Shown here piece after piece: positions 7,735 to 17,652 of a stretch of DNA of 64,000 nt. The DNA is from Pseudoalteromonas xiamenensis (lineage in GTDB: Bacteria; Pseudomonadota; Gammaproteobacteria; Enterobacterales; Alteromonadaceae), in assembly GCF_042431545.1 (NCBI RefSeq), contig NZ_JBHLYX010000014.1. One strand, given 5' to 3'. Every line of letters begins with the position of its first letter. The first letter of the stretch is position 1. The notes under the pieces are model-generated. The model was not told the DNA's origin. It worked only from the letters and a program-made list of their open reading frames with translations, and made no database searches. A program made the translations under genes and the position numbers.

Positions 7735-9549
7735 TTATTGATAATCTGCAACCAGCTCAAGGCCTGAAAACGCGGTGTATCCACGTATCATGACGAAGTA
7801 GCGGCCAGCACCCTTAGTCAACGAACACGATTCTGAATTACCTGATTTATATGGACGACAGTCGTAAATAGTTGTGGTCGGTTCTGCACCAAATTGCACG
7901 TACAAGTCCGCATCACCTGTGCCACCCTTTGTCGTCACTGAAACACTGTTTGCGCCGGCTGGGACATCGATGTAATAACGTAATTCGCTACCACGAGAAC
8001 CTTCTAGTCCAGTTTTTGGCACACCTTTATCAAGTCGTGCTTCATCCGACACCTGACCTACGGTTACGGTCTGCGTGTTGACGGACGTTTTGCCCTTATC
8101 ATCAACAACCGTCAGAGTTACATCATAGACGGCATCAGTTGTGTAGCTGTGGCTTTGCAGCGCGCCCATGGCAGTCTGACCATCACCAAATTGCCATTGA
8201 TGTGATTGAACATTACCCGTTGAGCCACTACCGTCAAATTGACAAGTTAACGCAGTACAATTGTAGGTAAAGCGTGCTACCGGTGGGGGCGTGCCCGTTG
8301 AGTTATCCCCTTCTGGAACTTGGTTATTAAAGTGGCTCGCCACTTGTGGCCAAATTTGTTTTATTTTCGCACCTTTGTTGGTACAGCCGCCTAAATGGTG
8401 TAAAGCGACGACTTTATTGGTGTCGCCCGAAAGCACAGGACTACCAGAAGAACCGCCGATGGTGTCACAGTAATAACCGATGTCAGTGCCTGTGCCACGG
8501 CCGTTTGCGGTTGGTTCATTGACCGAGCAAAGACCATTTGAATCTTTATCCGACTCAATGGACAGTTCTTTCGGGTTACCAGAACCGTGCTGAGGAATAT
8601 AGATACGTTCATTTTGAGCTGGGTCACGTACATCTAACCCGAAGTAGCCAAAGGGTGCGGTTTTCACAAAGTCATTAACGGTAAAGAGGGTGTAGTCGAG
8701 GGTGTAGTCGGTTTTGAGTAAATCTTTACCCGTCACTTTCACCACGGTTTCTTTCGTTGTGCCGTTACATTGCGTGTATTGATAGTTGAACCACACTTCG
8801 GTTGCCGTCAACTCTTGCGCGCTTTCGATACAGTGGTTGTTGGTGAACATGCGGTTATCAGGGCCAACACGCCATGCTGTACACAAGCTGCTGCCAGCGA
8901 TTAATAGGCGAGCGACTGGGCGCGAGCGGTCAAATTCAACAGGGTGGCTTTGTGCCCAACATTGCACATCTTGGCGTTCCATTGAGCCGCACGTTGAAAA
9001 AGTGCTCATATCTTCGTTGATGAGAGTGTCATCGCCGACAGTACCTTCATTGCCGTGGTAGTAAAAGTCGATTTCACCAAAGTGGGACGTTTGGTCTGCG
9101 CCTGGATAAAATGTAACGACAGCGGTGTCACTTGAGACCGACATGGTCGAGAACTGTTTGTTTTCTGTATCACCAAGGCGCAAATCGAATGACGCGGTAC
9201 TTGCGTTTTCGACTGTATATTCGTAACTCTCTGAGCCATCAGCAGAAGCAACAACGAGTTTGCCACCTTGCGTCAAATCTAAATCGGTAAAGTGCAATTT
9301 AATGTAGCTGGCACCAGGATGTGAAATCGTCTGGGTAATAGGCGAAGCCATTGCGCTATTCAGTTGCTTATGACCTTGGTTGAGTTTGCGATGGACGACT
9401 TCTTTTTTGCCGATAGACAGCTTTTGCGCTTGCTGTGTGTACTTCAGCATATGTGCTTCGGTCAGAGGTTGAACGTTTGTTTCGGAAGCGTTTGCAGCCA
9501 AGGCAACTGAGCTCGCCAGAAGACTCAATAACGGTGTTAAATGTTTCAT
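7735..9549 (-). CDS. Secreted trypsin-like serine endopeptidase with PKD and PPC domains
   Basis: A 604-residue exported protease. A signal peptide covers roughly residues 1-22. A propeptide-like region follows, then an S1-type catalytic domain with H239 (TNNHC), D285 (LDYTL) and S368 in GGSSGSP. The domain resembles lysyl endopeptidase relatives, where the usual GDSGGP is replaced by GGSSGSP. A PKD domain follows (about 420-500, with WQFGDG and VYDVTLTVVDD) and a C-terminal bacterial pre-peptidase (PPC) domain (about 510-604) with YDC and GRYFVMIRGY. The multidomain design and the signal peptide point to type II secretion. The same PPC-type tail occurs on the nuclease at 49.5 kb. Substrate specificity is not determined. 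Confidence 0.9.
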   Translation of the reverse strand: MKHLTPLLSLLASSVALAANASETNVQPLTEAHMLKYTQQAQKLSIGKKEVVHRKLNQGHKQLNSAMASPITQTISHPGASYIKLHFTDLDLTQGGKLVVASADGSESYEYTVENASTASFDLRLGDTENKQFSTMSVSSDTAVVTFYPGADQTSHFGEIDFYYHGNEGTVGDDTLINEDMSTFSTCGSMERQDVQCWAQSHPVEFDRSRPVARLLIAGSSLCTAWRVGPDNRMFTNNHCIESAQELTATEVWFNYQYTQCNGTTKETVVKVTGKDLLKTDYTLDYTLFTVNDFVKTAPFGYFGLDVRDPAQNERIYIPQHGSGNPKELSIESDKDSNGLCSVNEPTANGRGTGTDIGYYCDTIGGSSGSPVLSGDTNKVVALHHLGGCTNKGAKIKQIWPQVASHFNNQVPEGDNSTGTPPPVARFTYNCTALTCQFDGSGSTGNVQSHQWQFGDGQTAMGALQSHSYTTDAVYDVTLTVVDDKGKTSVNTQTVTVGQVSDEARLDKGVPKTGLEGSRGSELRYYIDVPAGANSVSVTTKGGTGDADLYVQFGAEPTTTIYDCRPYKSGNSESCSLTKGAGRYFVMIRGYTAFSGLELVADYQ

Positions 9550-9651
9550 GTTGTACCTTTTTGTTGGTTATGTATCCAACCAAACCATAGTGGTACAACG
9601 GGGAGGTGTAAAGTTTGTGTTAATAATATATTTACATATATTTTACTTTTC

Positions 9652-10842
9652 TTATTCCTTAACATTCAGGCGTAACAGGGCGGTTTGTTTCGCTTGGATT
9701 ATAGCAAGTTTATGTTTTTGAGAAGTTTTTTTGCTTGCTGTGGCGAGTAGTTCACGTGCTCGTGTAAGGTTGCCTCTCAGATAGTGGATTTTGGCTTGTT
9801 CTATGTAGGGTTCAGGTAAATAAGGCACGGCGTCAATGACTTTTGAAAGTAGCCGTTCAGCCGCGTTAAGTTGATCTTTTCTCACATAATCTTGCGCCAA
9901 TAATAGCCAGTCGATAGGTGTCGTACTGGCTTGTTCAAATTCTGATTCCACTAAGGCAATTCGTGCGGCATCCTCGAAAGGATCAAGTAGTGTGATGTAG
10001 TTGCTGAGTAGGTTGTAGCTCTTAACATTTTGTTCAAAGCCGAATTCAAATAGCGTATTGGCAGTAACTAAATCGCCTCTTCGTTTGTGGAGTAGTGCGG
10101 AAAGGTTTAGCAGTTCAGCATCATTTGGTGAAAGCGCCAGCGCTTCTAATAAATAGGAATAACTGAGATCGTATTCTTCGCCAAGCAGCGCATCAACGCT
10201 GCGGTTGGCGTAAAACTTCGTGATTAAATCAGTGCGTGTGGCATTACCAATAAATACGGAATCGAATTCAGGAAAATAGTCGACAACGGTGCCCGCTTTG
10301 GAAAAAGAAATCCACCCTTTTTCTTTAGGCGTTTCCTCGGGAGCAAGTAATTTTGTTTTAAAGTGGTTAGCGACTAAAACAGTGCCATTTTGTACTTGGT
10401 AAATCGGAATACTAGAGACTTCAGTAAAGCTAGTTTGGACATTTGCGAGCTGTGCATAAGACTCAGTGAGAATGGCAAGCGAAATGCAGTTACCATGGTT
10501 TTCTTGCAAACTTTCTTGGGCCGTTAGAGTTTGTCCATCGTAGGTAAACTCGTCTAGCTTGGCTTCTAAATAATTAAAAATAATCTTGTCTTCTCGCACC
10601 CCAAGTCGTCGGGCGCGCGCTTGAAAAGCAATAAACTTTGTGCGTTCTTCGTCTGGTAAGGAAAAGAGTTCAGATGCTGAAGGGATTGCAACTTTATTAA
10701 ACAAAGCATGATTGATCTTTTCTGCAATATTCAATGGTGTTGGAGAATTTGTTTCAAGTGAACGGCTGTGCTTGGACGTTGTTGTGCAACCCGCCACTAA
10801 AAGTAAACCGCACAACCCTAAAATTTTCCAGACCATTTTCAT
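9652..10842 (-). CDS. TPR lipoprotein with transglutaminase-like segment
   Basis: A 396-residue predicted outer-membrane lipoprotein: the signal sequence ends with the lipobox LVAGC (C at residue 19). Residues about 75-200 contain a bacterial transglutaminase-like stretch (ESLQENHGNCISLAIL, where the cysteine follows a conserved HGNC). The C-terminal half has tetratricopeptide-like helical repeats (LLEALALSPNDAELLN and similar). Proteins of this layout occur in Alteromonadales next to secreted enzymes, but I know no assigned function. It is followed downstream by the secreted protease gene after a gap of about 100 bases. Tethering of a peptidoglycan- or protein-linked activity to the outer membrane is speculation. 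Confidence 0.7.
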   Translation of the reverse strand: MKMVWKILGLCGLLLVAGCTTTSKHSRSLETNSPTPLNIAEKINHALFNKVAIPSASELFSLPDEERTKFIAFQARARRLGVREDKIIFNYLEAKLDEFTYDGQTLTAQESLQENHGNCISLAILTESYAQLANVQTSFTEVSSIPIYQVQNGTVLVANHFKTKLLAPEETPKEKGWISFSKAGTVVDYFPEFDSVFIGNATRTDLITKFYANRSVDALLGEEYDLSYSYLLEALALSPNDAELLNLSALLHKRRGDLVTANTLFEFGFEQNVKSYNLLSNYITLLDPFEDAARIALVESEFEQASTTPIDWLLLAQDYVRKDQLNAAERLLSKVIDAVPYLPEPYIEQAKIHYLRGNLTRARELLATASKKTSQKHKLAIIQAKQTALLRLNVKE

Positions 10843-11075
10843 AACTATCTGATTATTTGTCGTTAATGCAATTTATCGGGAAAAATGGTTGGAAATCAAG
10901 CGTCAAATTCCCTAATTCAAAAACGAGCATTTTAATGAATAAATTTAAAGCAAAAAGCAGAGTGTTATTTTGTATAAAATTCCGTAAAAAAAGTTACAGA
11001 AACTTACAAATGTCACCTTTCTGTTGATATTTATATTGTTACAATGTGACCAGTAGAATTAGAGAAGGACTGATC

Positions 11076-12242
11076 ATGAAAAAGAGCGTGATGAGATGGA
11101 CACTGCCATTTGCCCTCATTGCTGTCGGAGCAGCAGCATCGATGGGTGTGGCGGCCGTTGCGAAGAAAGACGAAGAGCAGAAGCAAGTTGATACGCGACC
11201 TGTCGTACAAGTTGAAACGATGGAGCCAAGCGACTATCAAGTCGTTATCCAAAGCTATGGTGAACTTAAACCGTTAGAACGAACAAGTTTGGCGGCTCAA
11301 GTATCAGGCAAAGTGACGTACTGGCACGAAAATTTTGTTGCTGGTGGCTTGGTGGCAAAAGGTGATGTCTTGATGCAAATCGAGAAAGACAACTACGAAG
11401 CCGCAGTGTTGCAAGCGGAAGCTGAATTGGCGCGTGCAGAAGCCGCGTTAATTGAAGAACGTGCGAAAGCAGAAGTGGCAAAGGATGAAGCGCGTCGTTT
11501 CCCAGACAAAAAGCACACGGATTTATTTTTGCGCAAGCCTCAGGTGATGAGTGCGGAAGCCGCAGTTAAGTCTGCGAAAGCTGGTTTGCAGCGCGCACGT
11601 CGTGATCTTGCAAATTGTGACATTACAGCACCATTTGATGCGATTGTCGTAAAAAGAGAAGTTGGTTTAGGTCAATTTGTTACGCCGGGCAACCCACTTG
11701 CTGTGCTGAACAATATTGAGACAGGCGAAATTGAAATTCCAGTTGCCGGTTTTGATAGTGTCTTTTTACCAAATCGCATCGAAGGATTGCCTGCGGAAGT
11801 GTCAAACAAAGGCATCAACGGTTTTACTCGCGAAGCAAAAATTGCGCGCGACTTAGGCGTGGTAGATACCGCAACCCGTATGAGTCACCTCGTTGTCCGA
11901 GTGGACGATCCGTACGGGTTTAAAACGAACCAACCAGCAATGAAATTCGGTTCATTTGTTAACGTGGCATTCAAAGGCGCGACCCTGAAACAAATTTTCA
12001 AGCTCCCTCAAGATTTGGTTAACAACCAAACCGTCTGGGTCATGAATGACGAAGGCAAATTAGAGCCACGCAAAGTTCGAGTTATTCGTGAGGAAGGTGG
12101 TTATTTCCTAGTCGGTGAAGGGTTAGAAAGCAGCGATAAAATCGTCATGACATTGCCGGAGTACCCGACGAAAGGGTTGGCAGTGCGAGTTGCGGGTTCA
12201 AAAGATGAATCTAACAACGCGACGCCTGCGGAAAAGCTGTAA
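11076..12242 (+). CDS. RND efflux periplasmic adaptor (HlyD/MFP family)
   Basis: A 388-residue membrane-fusion protein that bridges an inner-membrane RND pump and an outer-membrane channel. An N-terminal hydrophobic anchor (about residues 7-27) is followed by a lipoyl half (SYGELKPLERTSLAAQVSG), a coiled-coil hairpin rich in Ala/Glu (about 100-160), the second lipoyl half (CDITAPFDAIV) and beta-barrel domains. The ATG at 11076 is chosen because AGAAGGA lies just upstream. The gap to the pump gene is 15 bases, so the two form an operon; no outer-membrane factor gene is present, so a TolC-like channel encoded elsewhere is presumably used. The substrate is unknown. Confidence 0.92.
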   Translation: MKKSVMRWTLPFALIAVGAAASMGVAAVAKKDEEQKQVDTRPVVQVETMEPSDYQVVIQSYGELKPLERTSLAAQVSGKVTYWHENFVAGGLVAKGDVLMQIEKDNYEAAVLQAEAELARAEAALIEERAKAEVAKDEARRFPDKKHTDLFLRKPQVMSAEAAVKSAKAGLQRARRDLANCDITAPFDAIVVKREVGLGQFVTPGNPLAVLNNIETGEIEIPVAGFDSVFLPNRIEGLPAEVSNKGINGFTREAKIARDLGVVDTATRMSHLVVRVDDPYGFKTNQPAMKFGSFVNVAFKGATLKQIFKLPQDLVNNQTVWVMNDEGKLEPRKVRVIREEGGYFLVGEGLESSDKIVMTLPEYPTKGLAVRVAGSKDESNNATPAEKL

Positions 12243-12257
12243 AGCCAAGGAGTGATC

Positions 12258-15200
12258 ATGAGTGAACAACAGCACACTGTAACACCTGACGCTGAACGCG
12301 GTATTATCGCCTATTTTGCGAATAATACGGTGGCTGCCAACCTATTGATGTTCTTTATCATCATCATGGGTTTAGTGAGCTACTTTACGATTCAACGCCA
12401 GATGTTTCCAAACGTAGAAATTAACTACGTTACCGTGCAAGCAAACTACCCGGGCGCGTCACCGCAAGAAATCGAAGAAAGCATCATTATCAAGCTAGAA
12501 GAAGCTTTGAAAGATGTTACGGAGATTAAGCGAGGCGTATATCGCTCGTTTCGTGGTGGTGGTGCTGCGCAACTTGAAATCCACAAAGACGAAGATTTAA
12601 CGGAAGTAACCGATAAAATTCGTGCAAAAGTGAATAGTATCGCCACGTTCCCAGCAGCGATGGAGCCGTTACGCGTTCAACAGGTGGAATTCAAGCAGGA
12701 CGTCATTCAAATGGCGTTGACAGCTGCTTTGCCGATTCAAGAATTGAAACCGCTGGCGAAACAAATTGAAGATGAACTGCTACAGCGCGGTAATATCTCC
12801 ATTGTTGAACGCTTTACACCAAGTTATGAGATTGGGATCGAAATCGAACCCGATATGCTGCGCCGTTACAATTTAACGATTGCACAGGTTGCATCAGCTA
12901 TTCGTGGCTATTCAGCAAACTTTTCCGCCGGCCAAATTCGCAGTGAAGGTGGCATTATCGCGGTGCGTGTTGAAAACCAATATTACCATGGTGAAGAGTT
13001 CCGCCACATTCCCGTTAAAGTCGGCAGTAACGGTGCGAAAGTCTTACTTCAGGACGTCGCCACTATCAAAGATGGGTTTGTAGAAGGTGAATACTACAAC
13101 AAATTGAATGGCACTAACGCCGTTTACATTGCCGTCAAAGCGACAAAAGACCAAAACATGATGCCGGTAGCGGCGTCGGTTCACAAATACATTGAAGAGA
13201 AAAACGCAAGTTTACCTCCTGGTATTCACATCGAACCGATTGTGGACATGACTTACTACCTTGATGCACGTTTAGAAATGATGAAAAGCAACATGATTGC
13301 GGGTGCTATTCTCGTCGCTATCATGCTGACGATTTTCTTACGTTTTAAATTGGCTTTCTGGGTTATGGTTGGTTTACCGGTGTGTTTCCTCGGTGCCATC
13401 ATGATGATGCCGATTTTCGGTGTCACAATTAACATTACGTCTTTGTTTGGTTTTATTATGGTGCTGGGGATTGTCGTCGATGACGCCATTGTCATCGGGG
13501 AAAGCGCCTACACCGAAATTGAACGAAAAGGGGCAAACGTTAAGAACGTTATTATTGGTGCGAAACGTGTGGCGACGCCTGCGACGTTTGGGGTGCTAAC
13601 AACCATCGCCGTATTTGCGCCAATGGTCATGTCAAGTGGGCCAGAAAGCGCGATCTTTAAGTCGATTTCTATCGTGGTTATTTTGTGTTTGGTGTTTAGC
13701 TTGATTGAATCGAAATGGATACTACCTGCACACATCGCACACACCACGTTTAAACCAATGCGAGAAGGAAGCTGGCGTGTCCGTTTTAACAAGCGCTTCT
13801 TTGGCTTTGTTAATGGTCCATATAAGCGCTTTATCGAGCGCTGTGTGGAATGGCGCTGGTCAGTGCTTGCGGGCTTCGTGGCGATGATGATTGTCAGTGT
13901 TAGCCTTATTACGGCAAATCTTGTGCGTGTTGTTCCAATGCCAAAAGTGCCACATGACTTTCCGTTGATAAGCATTACCATGAATGACAACGTTTCAGAC
14001 GAGCAAACGATTTCGGCGATGACGCAAATCGAAGACATGATGAAGCAAGTGGATGCGGATATCGAAGCAGAGTTTGGTCAGAAGATGGTTAAAAACTACT
14101 TTGTCTTCAATGAATCAAGAACAGAAGGTCAAGTACTGACTGCTCTTGTTGAAGAAGAGTTGCGCCCATTTGATGCATTTGAGCTGACGCGTCGTTGGCG
14201 CGAGCATATGCCTACAATTGCGGGTGTGAAATCATTGCTTATCATCGATGACGTGGGCAGTGGTGGTAACCGTGATGGTGAATTCGGGTATCGCTTGTAT
14301 GGTTCTGACTTGCCAACCTTGAATGCCGCGGGTCGTCGATTGATTGCGATGTTACAACAGGAAAAAGGCTTGTTTGACATCAGCTCATCAATTGACCCTG
14401 AAAGCAAAGAGATCCAATTTGTTTTAAAACCGGTCGCGTACGATTTAGGTCTTGATCTCGCGTCGGTCGCAAACCAAGTGGGAATGAGTTTCTACGGTGG
14501 CGAAGCACAACGCGTACTGCGTGACGGTGAAGAATTGAAAGTCATGGTGCGTTACCCTGAACTTGAACGTGAAGCCTTGGCATCGTTGAAGTATTCGGTG
14601 ATCACCACGCCTACAGGCCGTGAAGTGATGTTGGGTGATGTGGTCGATTTCATCGAAAAACCAGGGATCAGCTACATCCGTCGTGACAACGGCTATCGTA
14701 CTGTGTACGTGTATGGCAACATCGATGAGCAACAGGTTGAACCAAGTGCGGTGGTCAAAAACATTAAAGACAATGTATTACCTAAGTTACTTGAAGAGTT
14801 CCCAACGATTAAAACGGAACTTGGTGGCTCAATTGAAGAACAGCAGGCACAAACCGATGAACAAATCCTATTCTTTATCGCGGGTATGTTGATTGTGTAT
14901 ATGCTTCTGGCTGTTCCTTTGAAGAGCTATTCTCAGCCGTTAATTGTTATGTCGGTTATTCCATTTGGCTTGGTTGGTGCAATTTGGGGTCACTTATGGA
15001 TTGGCTTAGATTTAAGCATGATGTCGTTCTTTGGCTTGATTGCGGCGGCTGGTGTTGTGATCAATGACTCACTGGTCATGACTGATTACGTTAACCAAGT
15101 GCGTCGTGAAGGCGTTAAGCTAAAAGACGCTGTGGTTGAAGCGGGTTGTGCGCGCTTCCGTGCAATTACACTGACTTCAATTACGACATTTGCTGGTGTA

Positions 15201-15425
15201 ATTCCAATTATCTTTGAAACCAGCTTACAGGCTAAATTTGTGATTCCAATGGCGGTATCTCTGGGCTTTGCAGTGATGTTTGCCACGGTGATCACATTGG
15301 TGTTGGTGCCTTGCTTGTACATTATTTTGACGGATCTTGGTGCATTGTCATCAGGCGCGAAAGTCAAAATATCTGCATTGGTCACGAAAATACGTGGTGC
15401 AAAAGCAGATAAAGCAGGTGTATAA
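12258..15425 (+). CDS. RND efflux pump inner-membrane permease
   Basis: A 1055-residue AcrB/MexB-superfamily transporter with 12 predicted membrane helices and two large periplasmic loops. The proton-relay aspartates are seen in GIVVDDAIVIGESAY (TM4). The TM10 segment reads GVVINDSLVM, so the lysine that AcrB has there is absent, as in several non-HAE-1 branches. The ATG at 12258 has AAGGAG upstream; a GTG two codons earlier is rejected. It forms a two-gene operon with the adaptor and ends at a strong terminator (15455-15480). Likely exports drugs, detergents or lipophilic compounds, but the substrate cannot be read from the sequence. Confidence 0.93.
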   Translation: MSEQQHTVTPDAERGIIAYFANNTVAANLLMFFIIIMGLVSYFTIQRQMFPNVEINYVTVQANYPGASPQEIEESIIIKLEEALKDVTEIKRGVYRSFRGGGAAQLEIHKDEDLTEVTDKIRAKVNSIATFPAAMEPLRVQQVEFKQDVIQMALTAALPIQELKPLAKQIEDELLQRGNISIVERFTPSYEIGIEIEPDMLRRYNLTIAQVASAIRGYSANFSAGQIRSEGGIIAVRVENQYYHGEEFRHIPVKVGSNGAKVLLQDVATIKDGFVEGEYYNKLNGTNAVYIAVKATKDQNMMPVAASVHKYIEEKNASLPPGIHIEPIVDMTYYLDARLEMMKSNMIAGAILVAIMLTIFLRFKLAFWVMVGLPVCFLGAIMMMPIFGVTINITSLFGFIMVLGIVVDDAIVIGESAYTEIERKGANVKNVIIGAKRVATPATFGVLTTIAVFAPMVMSSGPESAIFKSISIVVILCLVFSLIESKWILPAHIAHTTFKPMREGSWRVRFNKRFFGFVNGPYKRFIERCVEWRWSVLAGFVAMMIVSVSLITANLVRVVPMPKVPHDFPLISITMNDNVSDEQTISAMTQIEDMMKQVDADIEAEFGQKMVKNYFVFNESRTEGQVLTALVEEELRPFDAFELTRRWREHMPTIAGVKSLLIIDDVGSGGNRDGEFGYRLYGSDLPTLNAAGRRLIAMLQQEKGLFDISSSIDPESKEIQFVLKPVAYDLGLDLASVANQVGMSFYGGEAQRVLRDGEELKVMVRYPELEREALASLKYSVITTPTGREVMLGDVVDFIEKPGISYIRRDNGYRTVYVYGNIDEQQVEPSAVVKNIKDNVLPKLLEEFPTIKTELGGSIEEQQAQTDEQILFFIAGMLIVYMLLAVPLKSYSQPLIVMSVIPFGLVGAIWGHLWIGLDLSMMSFFGLIAAAGVVINDSLVMTDYVNQVRREGVKLKDAVVEAGCARFRAITLTSITTFAGVIPIIFETSLQAKFVIPMAVSLGFAVMFATVITLVLVPCLYIILTDLGALSSGAKVKISALVTKIRGAKADKAGV

Positions 15426-15454
15426 CACGGAAAAAGTATTAGCGTAACTTATTG

Positions 15455-15480
15455 AAAAGGCCGATTTATCGGCCTTTTTT
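15455..15480 (+). terminator. Rho-independent terminator after the RND operon
   Basis: A ten-base perfect stem AAAAGGCCGA / TCGGCCTTTT with a TTTA loop and a following T run. Confidence 0.93.
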
Positions 15481-15571
15481 ATTGGTAAGTTTGTGAGTAG
15501 CAAATGCGGCTGTTGTAATCTTTTGGCTGTGGTACACTGCCTACAGTACAGCTGCACTAAAGGATATTCAC

Positions 15572-17650
15572 TTGTCTGTTTCAAAACCCCAAGCCCCCAT
15601 TGCTAAAATCGTTCCTCACTCGATGACACACCATGACCATACCCGCATCGATAACTATTATTGGATGCGTGATGACGAACGAGAAAATGAGGAGGTTATT
15701 GCGCACCTTGAAGCAGAAAATCACTATTGTGAGGCCGTTCTCGCCCCCGCTGATGCATTACGTAAATCATTGTTCGAAGAATTAAAAGCTCGAATAGTCA
15801 AAGATGACTCATCCGTACCGGTAAAAGATGGTCAATATTGGTATGTCGGAGAGGTCTCTGGTGACAATGAGTATCCGACCTATGCACGCGCAGGGAATCG
15901 TGAAATGCAGGGCAAGCAATTATTGCTCGATGCAAATGAACTGGCGAAAGATCATGACTATTTTGATTTAGGTGACCTTGCAATTAGCCCGAATGAAAAC
16001 CTGCTTGCCTACAGTCAAGACACCGATAGTCGACGGATTTACGATATCTATTTCAAAGATTTAACGACGGGTGAATGGTTACCGGATGTTTTACGTGAAA
16101 CCGAAAGTGAACTCGTTTGGGCTCAGGACAACAATACCGTTTATTACGTCAAAAAAGACATTCAAACTCTGCTTGGCTATCAAGTATATCGTCACCGCCT
16201 TGGAACCGCTCAACACGAAGATGAATTAGTATACGAAGAACAAGATCGCCAATTCTTCATGGGGTTAGGTAAAAGTCGTGATGAAAGCCTCATTTTCATT
16301 TACCTCAGTGCGACGGAGACGGCAGATCTTTTAGTCCTAGATGCGCATAATCCTAAGGCTAAGGTGGCGCGGCTGTTTCCGCGTCAAGCTGGTCACGAGT
16401 TTGGTCTAGATAGATTGGGTGAAACCTATTTTATTTTATCCAATTACAACGCAAAAAACTTCCGTTTACTCACGGCGACGGATTCGACCATCGGAGATAT
16501 AAACCAGTGGCAGGAGCGTATTGCTCATCGTGAGTCGGTACTGTTAGAAGGTATCGAATTATTCGACGCACACTTTGTGCTGACAGAGCGCGAAGCAGGG
16601 CAAATCCGCTTCGTGGTTCATGGTCGAGACGACACGCAATACACCATTCAATTTGAGGATGCGTGTTTTTACGCGTCACTCGGTTTAAATCCTGAATCAA
16701 GCCAGACACACGTGCGGATCAGCTACAGCAGCTTAACTACGCCAGCAACGGTTTACGATGTGTGCTTGAACACGGGTGAAAAAACGTTACTCAAGCAACA
16801 CCAAGTGTTAGGTGGTTTTGATGCGTCGGAGTATGCCTCTGAACGACTGCACATTAAAGGTCGCGATGGGACGGATATTCCAGTGTCGCTGGTGTATAAA
16901 AAAGCCTTATTCAACAAAGACGGCAGCAATCCACTACTTCAATACGGGTATGGCGCGTATGGGATAACCATTGACCCCACGTTTTCAAGCAGCATTCTCA
17001 GTTTATTAAACCGCGGTTTTGTCTACGCGATTGCGCATATACGTGGTTCTGAAATGCTTGGGCGAACCTGGTATGAGCAAGGGAAATTAGCCCACAAACA
17101 GAACACCTTTAATGACTTTGTGGATGTAACGCACGGGTTGGTTGAACAAGGTTATGGTGCAAAAGATAAGATTTTTGCAACCGGTGGCAGTGCTGGTGGT
17201 CTATTGATGGGGGCGATTGTTAATCAAGCACCTGAGGCTTATTTGGGGGTGGGTGTACATGTGCCATTCTTAGACGTACTAACGACCATGCTAGACGAGT
17301 CGATTCCGCTCACCACCAACGAATATGAAGAGTGGGGAAATCCAAACGAGAAGCAAGCCTACGACACTATCTTAGCTTATTCGCCGTATGATAATTTGCA
17401 AGCGATGGCCTATCCTAATATTTTAGTGACGACGGGATTTCATGACTCACAGGTGCAATACTGGGAACCCATGAAGTGGGTCGCAAAATTACGAAGTATG
17501 AAAACAGATGATAATATCTTGGTGTTCAAAACGGACATGGATGCCGGACATGGTGGCGCATCAGGCCGCTTTAAAAGCCTAGAAGAAAAAGCGCTAGAGT
17601 TTGCTTTTTTCCTTAATTTGTTATCGTCGAGTGCCAGTAACGAGGTTTAG
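15572..17650 (+). CDS. ptrB: Oligopeptidase B (S9A prolyl oligopeptidase family)
   Basis: A 692-residue cytoplasmic serine peptidase that cleaves short peptides after basic residues. An N-terminal seven-bladed propeller covers roughly residues 80-400. The C-terminal alpha/beta-hydrolase domain has S540 (GGSAGGLLMGA), D625 (GFHDSQV) and H660 (DAGHGG). NYYWMRDD near the N-terminus is typical of oligopeptidase B. The start is a TTG at 15572 with AAAGGA upstream; no ATG alternative fits the family N-terminus. The next gene begins two bases after the stop, so the pair is co-transcribed. No signal peptide. Confidence 0.93.
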   Translation: MSVSKPQAPIAKIVPHSMTHHDHTRIDNYYWMRDDERENEEVIAHLEAENHYCEAVLAPADALRKSLFEELKARIVKDDSSVPVKDGQYWYVGEVSGDNEYPTYARAGNREMQGKQLLLDANELAKDHDYFDLGDLAISPNENLLAYSQDTDSRRIYDIYFKDLTTGEWLPDVLRETESELVWAQDNNTVYYVKKDIQTLLGYQVYRHRLGTAQHEDELVYEEQDRQFFMGLGKSRDESLIFIYLSATETADLLVLDAHNPKAKVARLFPRQAGHEFGLDRLGETYFILSNYNAKNFRLLTATDSTIGDINQWQERIAHRESVLLEGIELFDAHFVLTEREAGQIRFVVHGRDDTQYTIQFEDACFYASLGLNPESSQTHVRISYSSLTTPATVYDVCLNTGEKTLLKQHQVLGGFDASEYASERLHIKGRDGTDIPVSLVYKKALFNKDGSNPLLQYGYGAYGITIDPTFSSSILSLLNRGFVYAIAHIRGSEMLGRTWYEQGKLAHKQNTFNDFVDVTHGLVEQGYGAKDKIFATGGSAGGLLMGAIVNQAPEAYLGVGVHVPFLDVLTTMLDESIPLTTNEYEEWGNPNEKQAYDTILAYSPYDNLQAMAYPNILVTTGFHDSQVQYWEPMKWVAKLRSMKTDDNILVFKTDMDAGHGGASGRFKSLEEKALEFAFFLNLLSSSASNEV

Positions 17651-17652
17651 GT

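Noticed and set aside
9552..9598. TTGTACC / GGTACAA inverted repeat in the protease leader
   Set aside because: The arms are seven bases with a long spacer that includes the promoter area; this can occur by chance in such a region and I see no second copy.
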